A DNA stretch of 64,000 nucleotides from Streptomyces griseoloalbus (GTDB lineage Bacteria; Actinomycetota; Actinomycetes; Streptomycetales; Streptomycetaceae), in contig BMUD01000002.1 in the NCBI GenBank assembly GCA_014650015.1, positions 304,662-368,661 of the forward strand. Direction: 5' to 3'. Positions 17,758 through 25,078 of the stretch are shown here, one piece after another. The position numbers were made by a program, and so were the translations under genes. The notes beneath the pieces were generated by a model. That model saw only the letters and a list, made by a program, of their open reading frames with translations. It was not told where the DNA came from and did no database searches. Numbering within the stretch: the stretch's first letter is position 1; each line of letters begins with the position of its first letter.

Positions 17758-17795
17758 TGTTACTTGCGGTAACCCGAGTCTGTTACTGATGGGTA
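17758..17795. promoter_or_regulatory. Candidate TetR operator between dehydrogenase and TetR genes
   Basis: GTTAC-TTGCG-GTAAC (17758-17772) is a perfect inverted repeat. A second GTTAC follows at 17781-17785 with a partial partner GGTAG (17791-17795), 23 bases from the first. The pair lies 28-65 bases upstream of the dehydrogenase start and upstream of the divergent TetR gene, the usual layout of an autoregulated TetR switch. Confidence 0.65.
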
Positions 17796-17902
17796 GGAAA
17801 AGTCAACTCCCCAGGACCGGTCGGCATCCCGTTCGATGCCCGGGGCGGCTTCAGTGTTAGTTTGCGCAGGCGTCACCGAATCAGCACGGGTGGGGAGAAC
17901 TC

Positions 17903-18544
17903 ATGGAGACCACGCAGCGGACCGATCAGCAGCGGTCCGCCGACCGACGGCGGCGCGAGCTGCTGGAGGCCGCCGACCGAGTGGTGCTGCGCGACGGCCC
18001 GCAGGCCTCGATGAACGCGATCGCCGCCGAGGCCGGCATCACCAAGCCGATTCTCTACCGGCACTTCGGTGACAAGGGAGGACTCTACGCCGCTCTGGCC
18101 AAGCGGCACACCGACGCGTTGCTGGATTCGCTGCGCGCCGCGCTCGACGCCCCGGCGGGCCGGCGCGAGCGGGTGGAGGCCACCTTGGACACCTATCTCT
18201 CGGCGATCGAGGCGCGCCCCCAGGTGTACCGGTTCCTGATGCACCCGGCGGAGGGGTCGCAGAGCGACCAGGGATTCGACGTCGGCAAGCACTCGGCGCC
18301 GCTGCTGCGCCGCATGGGCGAGGAACTGGCCCAGGTGATCGAGGCCCGGCTGGACCTCGGACCGGCCGGACACCAGCTGGCCCGGGTGTGGGGGCACGGC
18401 ATCGTCGGCATGATGCACGCGGCCGGTGACTGGTGGCTCGGCGAACGGCCCTGTCCCCGGGCCGAGCTGGTGCGCAGTCTGGCCGACCTGCTGTGGGGGC
18501 GGCTGGCGGCGGCGGGCGACAAGGTCGGCGGACCGGGGTTCTGA
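17903..18544 (+). CDS. TetR-family regulator
   Basis: A 213-residue TetR repressor. The N-terminal helix-turn-helix spans about 15-65 (RRRELLEAADRVVLRDG, then TKPILYRHFGDKGGLYAAL). The all-helical ligand domain follows, with a VYRFLMHP segment and HGIVGMMHAAGDWWL, a pattern I associate with actinobacterial regulators of acyl-CoA dehydrogenases. It probably represses the divergent dehydrogenase and itself through the GTTAC repeats. Its ligand is presumably an acyl-CoA, by inference from context. It converges with the peptide deformylase gene with 28 bases between stops. Confidence 0.9.
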   Translation: METTQRTDQQRSADRRRRELLEAADRVVLRDGPQASMNAIAAEAGITKPILYRHFGDKGGLYAALAKRHTDALLDSLRAALDAPAGRRERVEATLDTYLSAIEARPQVYRFLMHPAEGSQSDQGFDVGKHSAPLLRRMGEELAQVIEARLDLGPAGHQLARVWGHGIVGMMHAAGDWWLGERPCPRAELVRSLADLLWGRLAAAGDKVGGPGF

Positions 18545-18572
18545 AGGCTCGGCCCGGACGGTCCTCCGCTCC

Positions 18573-19118
18573 TCATCCCGGCCGGTTCCAGGCAGCACGG
18601 CCGGCCTGGCGCATGAGCCTGCGGTGCCGCCACCCCGTCAGCCGGTCGGCGTAGATCCGGCCCTCCAGATGGTCGCACTCATGCTGCAAACACCGGGCGA
18701 AGAAGCCGGTGCCGTGGACGGTGACCGGTTCGCCGGTCACCGTGAAGCCCTCGACGACGGCGTGGTCGTGGCGCTCCGTCCCCGCCTCCAGGCCGGGCAG
18801 GGACAGACAGCCCTCCGGGCCGCGCAGCACCACCCCGTCGGTCTCGACCAGCCTCGGGTTCACCACATGGCCCCGGTGCCGGACGTCCTCGTCGTCCGGG
18901 CAGTCGTACACGAACACCCTGAGCGGCTCACCCACCTGGTTCGCGGCCAGGCCGACCCCCTGGGCCGCGTACATCGTCGCGAACAAGTCCTCCACCAGGC
19001 GGGCCAGTTCGGGACCGAAGTCGGTGACCTCCCGGCAGGGTGCGTGCAGCACCGGGTCGCCGAGCAGGGTCAGGGGCCGCACACGTCCGTGGACGCCGGG
19101 GATGGAGCCGTGTCGCAT
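18573..19118 (-). CDS. def: Peptide deformylase
   Basis: A 181-residue peptide deformylase, which removes the formyl group from new proteins' N-terminal methionine. All three metal-site motifs are intact: GVGLAANQV (54-62), EGCLSLP (102-108, metal ligand Cys104) and HECDH (146-150, both His ligands and the catalytic Glu). Streptomyces typically carry several deformylase genes. This one is away from fmt and from the ribosomal genes, so it may be an accessory copy. No ribosome binding site precedes the ATG. TACTCT (19131-19126) ends seven bases before it, suggesting a leaderless mRNA. Confidence 0.93.
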   Translation of the reverse strand: MRHGSIPGVHGRVRPLTLLGDPVLHAPCREVTDFGPELARLVEDLFATMYAAQGVGLAANQVGEPLRVFVYDCPDDEDVRHRGHVVNPRLVETDGVVLRGPEGCLSLPGLEAGTERHDHAVVEGFTVTGEPVTVHGTGFFARCLQHECDHLEGRIYADRLTGWRHRRLMRQAGRAAWNRPG

Positions 19119-19265
19119 GGCGGCAAGAGTACGGTCCTTCCAGCAACGCCCGTCTCACGGTGGTGCCGCGGTTCTGGAGTGCGAATGGATCTCGATAGGC
19201 TGAGGTCCACACCACGTGGCCGTCAGGCACAGACGCGGCGCGTACGCAAGGAGGATCGAGAACTG

Positions 19266-20504
19266 ATGGCAGGCAACTCGGACCCGCTCACGCCGCGGGC
19301 CAAGCTGGCCGTGACCGCGGGCAAGGCGGTCGCAGCGGCATCCCGCGCCGCCGGGCGCGGCAGCGGTTCGGTGATCGGCGGCCGGGTGGCACTCAAACTC
19401 GACCCCGATCTCCTGGCAAGACTGGCGCAGAACCTGGACTGCGTCCTGGTCTCGGCGACCAACGGCAAGACCACCACCACGCGGCTCATCGCCGAGGCCC
19501 TGCGGGCCGCGGGCCCCGTCGTGTCCAACGCGCTCGGCGCCAACATGCCGGCCGGCATCACCTCGGCGCTCGCCGGCGGATCGGACGCGAAGTTCGGCGT
19601 CATCGAGGTCGACGAGAAGTATCTGGCGGGCGTGGCCCGGGACACCGATCCCAAGTGCATCGCCCTGCTCAACCTCTCCCGTGACCAGCTGGACCGCGCG
19701 GCCGAGACCCGTATGCTCGCGGAGAACTGGCGCGAGGGCCTGGCCGGCTCCAAGGCGGTCATCGTCGCCAACGCCGACGACCCGCTGGTGGTGTGGGCCG
19801 CGTCGTCCTCCCCCAATGTGATCTGGGTCGCCGCCGGGCAGATGTGGAAGGACGACGCCTGGTCCTGCCCCTCCTGCGGCGGTGTGATGCAGCGCCCGGG
19901 CGACGACTGGTTCTGCGGCGAGTGCGGCTTCCGCCGGCCGACCCCGAGCTGGGCGCTCTCCGGCGACCACGTCCTCGACCCGCACGGCTCGGCCTGGCCG
20001 ATCCACCTGCAGCTGCCGGGCCGCGCCAACAAGGCCAACGCCGCGAGTTCCGCGGCCGTCGCCGCCGTCTTCGGCGTGCCGCCGCAGGTCGCCCTGGAGC
20101 GCATGTACCAGGTGCAGGCCGTGGCGGGACGCTACGACGTCGTCCAGTTCGAGGGCCGTGACCTGCGCCTGCTGCTCGCCAAGAACCCCGCGGGCTGGCT
20201 CGAGACGTTCTCCCTGATCGACCCGCCGCCGACCCCGGTGATCCTCTCGGTGAACGCGCGCGGCGCCGACGGCACCGACACCTCCTGGCTGTGGGACGTC
20301 GACTACACGCGGCTGACCGGCCACCCGATCTGCGTCATCGGCGACCGGAAGCTGGACCTCGCGGTGCGCCTGGAGGTCGCGAACCAGCAGTTCCAGGTCT
20401 GCGAGAACGTCGACCAGGCGGTGCAGATGTGCCCGCCGGGCCGGATCGAGGTCATCGCCAACTACACCGCGTTCCAGGATCTGCGCCGCCGCGTCGGCAA
20501 CTGA
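19266..20504 (+). CDS. murT: Lipid II isoglutaminyl synthase, glutaminyl-amidating subunit MurT
   Basis: A 412-residue Mur-ligase-like protein that, with GatD, amidates the D-glutamate of the peptidoglycan stem peptide. The ATP site is VSATNGKTTTTRL (about 62-74), and the Mur ligase middle region includes NLSRDQLDRAAET. A Cys4 zinc ribbon at about residues 200-220 (CPSCGG, then CGECGF) is diagnostic of MurT and absent from MurC-F. The C-terminal domain is DUF1727-like (LAKNPAGWLE, SVNARGADGTDTSWLWDVD). AAGGAGG lies 11 bases before the ATG at 19266, slightly far. A -10-like TAGGCT is at 19195-19200. The gatD gene follows after 24 bases. Confidence 0.95.
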   Translation: MAGNSDPLTPRAKLAVTAGKAVAAASRAAGRGSGSVIGGRVALKLDPDLLARLAQNLDCVLVSATNGKTTTTRLIAEALRAAGPVVSNALGANMPAGITSALAGGSDAKFGVIEVDEKYLAGVARDTDPKCIALLNLSRDQLDRAAETRMLAENWREGLAGSKAVIVANADDPLVVWAASSSPNVIWVAAGQMWKDDAWSCPSCGGVMQRPGDDWFCGECGFRRPTPSWALSGDHVLDPHGSAWPIHLQLPGRANKANAASSAAVAAVFGVPPQVALERMYQVQAVAGRYDVVQFEGRDLRLLLAKNPAGWLETFSLIDPPPTPVILSVNARGADGTDTSWLWDVDYTRLTGHPICVIGDRKLDLAVRLEVANQQFQVCENVDQAVQMCPPGRIEVIANYTAFQDLRRRVGN

Positions 20505-20528
20505 TCACGACACCTCAGGGGACTTGAA

Positions 20529-21257
20529 GTGAGCGACAACCAGCTGCGGATCGTCTGGATCTACCCGGATCTGCTCAGCACGTACGGCGACCAGGGCAAC
20601 GCTCTCGTCGTGGAGCGCCGGGCCCGGCAGCGCGGCCTGGACGTGGCACGGCTCGACGTGCGCAGCGACCAGCCGATCCCGACCTCCGGCGACATCTACC
20701 TGATCGGCGGCGGCGAGGACCGTCCGCAGCGGCTGGCCGCCGAGCGGCTGCGCCGGGACGGCGGTCTGCACCGGGCGGTGGAGAACGGCGCGATCGTCTT
20801 CTCGGTGTGCGCCGGCTACCAGATCCTCGGCCACGAGTTCATCAACGACCTCGGCCAGCGCGAGCCCGGCCTCGGGCTGCTCGACGTGGTCTCGGTGCGC
20901 GGTGAGGGCGACCGGTGCGTGGGCGACGTGCTGGGGGACATCGACCCCCGGCTCGGCCTGCCGCCGCTGACCGGGTTCGAGAACCACCAGGGCGTCACCC
21001 ATCTGGGCCCCACCGCCCGCCCGCTCGCCCAGGTGCGCTTCGGCAACGGCAACGGCACCGGGGACGGCACGGAGGGCGCGTTCAACGACACCGTCTTCGG
21101 CACGTACATGCACGGTCCCGTGCTCGCCCGCAACCCGCTGATCGCGGACCTGCTGCTGAAGCTGGCGCTCGACGTCAACGCGCTGCCGCCGACCGACGAC
21201 CGCTGGTACGAGGCGCTGCGCGACGAGCGCATCGCGGCGGCGCAGCAGCCCGCGTGA
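20529..21257 (+). CDS. gatD: Lipid II isoglutaminyl synthase, glutamine amidotransferase subunit GatD
   Basis: A 242-residue CobB/CobQ-type class I glutamine amidotransferase that supplies ammonia to MurT. The catalytic cysteine is Cys94 in SVCAGYQILG. His195 in YMHGPVLARNP is the partner base. The beginning RIVWIYPDLLSTYGDQGN is the family signature. It starts at GTG with AGGGGA upstream and is the second gene of the murT-gatD operon. The complex acts at the inner face of the membrane on lipid II, and the amidation is needed for efficient cross-linking. A short Asn/Gly-rich loop (GNGNGTGDGTEG, about 172-183) is likely a lineage-specific insertion. Confidence 0.95.
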   Translation: MSDNQLRIVWIYPDLLSTYGDQGNALVVERRARQRGLDVARLDVRSDQPIPTSGDIYLIGGGEDRPQRLAAERLRRDGGLHRAVENGAIVFSVCAGYQILGHEFINDLGQREPGLGLLDVVSVRGEGDRCVGDVLGDIDPRLGLPPLTGFENHQGVTHLGPTARPLAQVRFGNGNGTGDGTEGAFNDTVFGTYMHGPVLARNPLIADLLLKLALDVNALPPTDDRWYEALRDERIAAAQQPA

Positions 21258-21457
21258 GGCGTCCGCGCCCCTGCGGACATCCGGGTGCCGGACGGGCGTG
21301 AGGGGCCCGTCTGACGGCTGCTCCGCACAGGTGAGCGGGGTCGTCCAGCAGGCGGACGCGGGGTGCGGCCCGGCCCCCGGATGCCGCTAGGGTGGCGGGG
21401 ATCGAGCCGGACAGCGCGGTCCGGTCCCGGCCCACATCGAGAAGGTTGTTTCGGGCT

Positions 21458-22483
21458 ATGCGCATTGGTGTCCTCACGTCCGGCGGCGACTGCCCCGGCC
21501 TGAACGCCGTCATCCGGTCCGTCGTGCACCGTGCCGTCGTCGACCACGGCGACGAGGTCATCGGCTTCCGGGACGGGTGGAAGGGCCTCCTGGAGTGCGA
21601 CTACCTCAAGCTCGACCTCGACGCGGTGGGCGGCATCCTCGCCCGCGGCGGCACCATCCTCGGCTCCTCCCGGGTGCGTCCCGAGCATCTGCGGGACGGT
21701 GTGGAGCGGGCCAGGGGGCACGTGGCGGAACTCGGCCTCGACGCGATCATCCCGATCGGCGGTGAGGGCACGCTGAAGGCGGCCCGGCTGCTGTCGGACA
21801 ACGGCCTGCCGATAGTGGGCGTGCCGAAGACCATCGACAACGACATCGCCGTCACGGACGTCACCTTCGGCTTCGACACGGCCGTCGGGGTGGCGACCGA
21901 GGCCCTGGACCGGCTGAAGACCACCGCCGAGTCCCATCAGCGGGTGCTGATCGTGGAGGTCATGGGCCGTCACACCGGCTGGATCGCGCTGCACTCCGGC
22001 ATGGCGGCCGGCGCGCACGCCATCGTCGTACCCGAACGGCCCTTCGACATCGACGAGCTGACCGCGAAGGTCGGTGAGCGGTTCTCGGCCGGCAAGCGGT
22101 TCGCGATCGTGGTCGCCGCGGAGGGCGCCAAGCCGAAGGCCGGGACGATGGACTTCGACGAGGGCGGCAAGGACGTCTACGGTCATGAGCGGTTCGCCGG
22201 GATCGCCCGGCAGCTCTCCCTGGAGCTGGAGTCGCGGCTCGGCAAGGAGGCGCGTCCGGTGATCCTCGGGCACGTCCAGCGCGGCGGCACCCCGACGGCG
22301 TACGACAGGGTGCTGGCCACGCGGTTCGGCTGGCACGCGGTGGAGGCGGTGCACCGCGGCGAGTTCGGCAGGATGACCGCGCTGCGCGGGACGGACATCG
22401 TGATGGTGTCGCTGGCCGAGGCCGTGGAGACGCTGAAGACGGTGCCGCAGGAGCGGTACGCCGAGGCGGAGTGCGTCCTGTAG
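21458..22483 (+). CDS. pfkA: 6-phosphofructokinase
   Basis: A 341-residue phosphofructokinase that phosphorylates fructose 6-phosphate in glycolysis. The nucleotide loop is TSGGDCPGLNAVIR (8-20). GGEGT (about 103-107) lies in the region that separates ATP from pyrophosphate users. The catalytic segment is PKTIDNDIAVTD, and the substrate segment is EVMGRHTGWIAL. The closing HVQRGGTPTAYDR is intact. The ATG at 21458 follows a GAAGG about 14 bases away, a little distant, and the longer frame from 21392 has no signal. A TAGGGT at 21389-21394 could be its -10. Streptomyces usually have three pfkA paralogues, and this is probably one of them. Confidence 0.95.
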   Translation: MRIGVLTSGGDCPGLNAVIRSVVHRAVVDHGDEVIGFRDGWKGLLECDYLKLDLDAVGGILARGGTILGSSRVRPEHLRDGVERARGHVAELGLDAIIPIGGEGTLKAARLLSDNGLPIVGVPKTIDNDIAVTDVTFGFDTAVGVATEALDRLKTTAESHQRVLIVEVMGRHTGWIALHSGMAAGAHAIVVPERPFDIDELTAKVGERFSAGKRFAIVVAAEGAKPKAGTMDFDEGGKDVYGHERFAGIARQLSLELESRLGKEARPVILGHVQRGGTPTAYDRVLATRFGWHAVEAVHRGEFGRMTALRGTDIVMVSLAEAVETLKTVPQERYAEAECVL

Positions 22484-22501
22484 CGCCTGAGCGGTTCAAG
22501 C

Positions 22502-22533
22502 CCGCCCCCGGTCGCGGTCGCGGCCGGGGGCGG
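22502..22533 (+). terminator. Terminator after pfkA
   Basis: A perfect 10-base stem, CCGCCCCCGG (22502-22511) with CCGGGGGCGG (22524-22533), has a 12-base loop. It begins 19 bases after the pfkA stop and is followed by TTCTACT. Confidence 0.85.
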
Positions 22534-22588
22534 TTCTACTCTGGTGCGGACAGACAACGCACAACCCCCACGAAGCAGGAGCCGGCGG

Positions 22589-23539
22589 ATGGATCACAGC
22601 GGGCACGGCATGACGACGGATCTGCCGCCGTTCACGCTGGGGCGAGGGCTCGTATGGTCGGCGGACCCTTTCTTCCTCATCGCCTGCCTGCTGGGGCTGG
22701 CCCTGTACGGCTGGGGTGTGGCGCGCCTGGTGCGGCGTGGCGACAAGTGGCCGGTGGGGCGGACCGTCGCGTTCTTCGCCGGTGTGCTGAGCATCGGGCT
22801 CATGATGTGCACCAAGCTGAACGACTACGGCATGGTCATGTTCAGCGTGCACATGGTCCAGCACATGGTGATCAGCATGGTGTCGCCGATCCTGATCCTG
22901 CTGGGCGCCCCGATCACCCTGGCCCTGCGCGCACTGCCGCCGGCCGGGCGGGGCCGCAAGGGGCCGCGCGAGCTGCTGCTGATGCTGCTGCACAGCCGCT
23001 ACTTGCGGATCGTCACCCACCCGGTGTTCACCATCCCGCTGTTCATCGCGAGCCTGTACGGCCTGTACTTCACCCCGCTGTTCGACTTCCTCATGGGCTC
23101 CACGACGGGGCACATCGCGATGATGGTGCACTTCCTCGCCGTCGGACTGGTCTTCTTCTGGCCGATCATGGGCGTGGACCCGGGCCCGCACCGGCCGGGC
23201 TACCTGATGCGGATGCTGGAGCTGTTCGCGGGCATGCCGTTCCACGCGTTCTTCGGCATCGCGCTGATGATGGCGTCGACCCCGATGGTCACCACGTTCG
23301 AGAATCCGCCCGGCTCACTGGGGATCGAGGCGCTGTCGGACCAGAACGCGGCCGGCGGTATCGCCTGGGCGTTCAGCGAGGTTCCCTCCGTGCTGGTACT
23401 GCTCGCGCTGCTGTTCCAGTGGTACGCCTCGGACCAGCGGCAGGCCAGGCGCAAGGACCGCGCCGCCGACCGGGACGGTGACCAGGAACTCGAGGCGTAC
23501 AACGCCTATCTGGCCTCACTGCACGCACGCGGGAACTGA
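22589..23539 (+). CDS. Cytochrome c oxidase assembly protein, CtaG type
   Basis: A 316-residue polytopic membrane protein with about seven hydrophobic segments, of the Caa3-type CtaG family thought to help assemble the copper-containing cytochrome oxidase. Conserved histidines and methionines sit in and beside the membrane: VHMVQHMVISMVSP, MVHFLAVGLVFFWPIMGVDP and MPFHAFFGIALMM. They could bind copper. The ATG at 22589 is preceded by CAGGAG and opens with MDHSGHGMTTD, a His/Met-rich start. It has a short hydrophilic tail. It is monocistronic and not linked to oxidase subunit genes, so the partner oxidase is inferred. Confidence 0.87.
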   Translation: MDHSGHGMTTDLPPFTLGRGLVWSADPFFLIACLLGLALYGWGVARLVRRGDKWPVGRTVAFFAGVLSIGLMMCTKLNDYGMVMFSVHMVQHMVISMVSPILILLGAPITLALRALPPAGRGRKGPRELLLMLLHSRYLRIVTHPVFTIPLFIASLYGLYFTPLFDFLMGSTTGHIAMMVHFLAVGLVFFWPIMGVDPGPHRPGYLMRMLELFAGMPFHAFFGIALMMASTPMVTTFENPPGSLGIEALSDQNAAGGIAWAFSEVPSVLVLLALLFQWYASDQRQARRKDRAADRDGDQELEAYNAYLASLHARGN

Positions 23540-23561
23540 ATTCCCTGTTTCCCGAGTCCCC

Positions 23562-23589
23562 TTGAACGGGCAATTTCCTCCAGTAGCAT
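23562..23589 (+). promoter_or_regulatory. Promoter of the lipoprotein-kinase operon
   Basis: TTGAAC (23562-23567) and TAGCAT (23584-23589) are separated by 16 bases, close to the housekeeping consensus. They lie 34 bases before the start codon at 23623. The region is clearly less GC-rich than its surroundings. Confidence 0.55.
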
Positions 23590-23622
23590 GATGCGTCAGG
23601 GGGACCGCCGGGGGGAGCGGTG

Positions 23623-25074
23623 ATGGAACTTCGTGCGTTCACGCGCAGGGCGGGAAAGTCTGCGATTCGGATGATCGCCGTCCTGTCGTTATTGTTTCTG
23701 GCCGCCAGTGGGTGCAATTCGGCCACACCTTTGTTCGATGTGAAGGCGGTCGCCGCGGGAACCGCTTCCCTGGCGCCGTTCTTCGACGAGGCCAGTGGAC
23801 TCGGGCGGGACGCCGACGTGCGGTCGCGGCCGGCCCACGGCGGCCTGCAGCAGGGGGACACACCCGGTCTGTACGGCGGCACCGGGCAGGACACGCTCTG
23901 CGACGTCGAGCGGCTGAAGCGGTATCTCGCCGAGCCGCGCAACGACCGCAAGGCGCGGGCCTGGACGCGGGCGCTCGATCTCCGGACGACGGCGGAGATA
24001 CCCGCGTATCTCGACCGGCTCACCCCTGTTCTCCTGCGTCACGACACGCTCGTGAAGAATCACGACTACAAAAAGGGAAAGGCTGTTCCCTTCAATGCGC
24101 TGCTCCAGGCGGGAATCGCGATTCTGGTCGACGAGCGGGGGCTGCCGGCGGTGAAGTGTTCGTGCGGAAATCCGCTGCGGCCCTTCGAGGGGGACAAGAG
24201 CAGGATTTCCGTCACGTTCGACGACGGGAACGAGCAGTGGAAGGGCTACGACCGTTCCGAGGTCGTGGTGGTGCGGCCCGCGTCCCGGAAACTGGAGCGC
24301 ATCGCTCTCGTCGACGTCGAGGACCCCGGCCGGGGCGTCGAACGACCCGTGGGGACGTCCGGCGAGGAGGACTCCGCCTTCGACACACGCGAACGACGGG
24401 CGGTGCCGAAGCTCATCGGGACCACCTTCGGTGAGGCGAGCCGGCGGCTGGCCGGGCGGGGGCTGGCGGTCGCCCACGACGGGCAGGAGCTGCCGCCGGA
24501 CGGCGCGCGGGTCACCGCTTCCGATCCGGCGGCCGGCGCCGAGCTGCGGTTCGGGGCGTACGTCACGCTGAGCGTGGCGGAGGACACGGACGGGGGTGCG
24601 TCCGGTGGCGGGAGCACTCCCCCGGGTTCGACGTCGCCGCCGGCGACGGAGGATCCGCGGTCCCCGTCGGCGCCGTCCTCTCCGCCGTCCTCGCCTCGGT
24701 CCTCGCCACCCCCGTCGTCGTCCGGGCCGACGGGGTCCGAGCGGCCGGGGTCGCCGAGCGGGACACCGGGGCCCACGTCCCCGCCGCCGCCTGCACCGAG
24801 CACCGGGACCGAGTCCACGCCGCCTGAGAAGGACAGTCCCACGCCACCTCCGACCCGTCCCGAAGTCCCCGGGACCGGCTCCCCGCCGCCCGGCTCGGCC
24901 GAGCCGCCGCCCAGGACCACCGCCTCCTCCCCGCCGCCCGCCGGCCCGGTCACCAGCACCGCGCCCCCGCCGGTGACCGGCACACCCGCGAGCAGCCCTC
25001 CGGCCACCGGCGAACCCGCCGCCTCCGAAGCGTCCACCGAGAGCGCCCCCGCTGAGCGCCGAACCCGGGAGTGA
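23623..25074 (+). CDS. Lipoprotein with one PASTA-like domain and Pro/Ser-rich tail
   Basis: A 483-residue secreted lipoprotein. The signal peptide ends in a lipobox, FLAASGC, giving lipidated Cys31. The conserved N-terminal domain (about 35-240, TPLFDVKAVAAGTASLAPFFDEA, then DTLCDVERLKRYL and CSCGNPLRPFEG) matches what I recall as DUF6777, which often sits beside Ser/Thr kinases. A PASTA-like domain follows (about 262-322, VPKLIGTTFGEASRRLAGRGL ending in VTLSV). Residues 330-480 are almost only Pro, Ser, Thr and Gly, a likely wall-spanning stalk. The stop is four bases before the kinase start, so the two are co-expressed. GGGGGAG lies five bases before the ATG. The domain name is unverified. 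Confidence 0.82.
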   Translation: MELRAFTRRAGKSAIRMIAVLSLLFLAASGCNSATPLFDVKAVAAGTASLAPFFDEASGLGRDADVRSRPAHGGLQQGDTPGLYGGTGQDTLCDVERLKRYLAEPRNDRKARAWTRALDLRTTAEIPAYLDRLTPVLLRHDTLVKNHDYKKGKAVPFNALLQAGIAILVDERGLPAVKCSCGNPLRPFEGDKSRISVTFDDGNEQWKGYDRSEVVVVRPASRKLERIALVDVEDPGRGVERPVGTSGEEDSAFDTRERRAVPKLIGTTFGEASRRLAGRGLAVAHDGQELPPDGARVTASDPAAGAELRFGAYVTLSVAEDTDGGASGGGSTPPGSTSPPATEDPRSPSAPSSPPSSPRSSPPPSSSGPTGSERPGSPSGTPGPTSPPPPAPSTGTESTPPEKDSPTPPPTRPEVPGTGSPPPGSAEPPPRTTASSPPPAGPVTSTAPPPVTGTPASSPPATGEPAASEASTESAPAERRTRE

Positions 25075-25078
25075 CCGG

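Noticed and set aside
18426-19265. N-terminal extension of MurT
   Set aside because: The extra residues are antisense to peptide deformylase and do not resemble Mur ligases. The conserved start MAGNSDPLTPRAKLAVTAGKA fits ATG 19266.
23539-25074. The Pro/Ser-rich tail of the lipoprotein as a frameshift artefact
   Set aside because: The frame stays open to a stop four bases before the kinase gene, and such wall-spanning tails are normal for actinobacterial lipoproteins.
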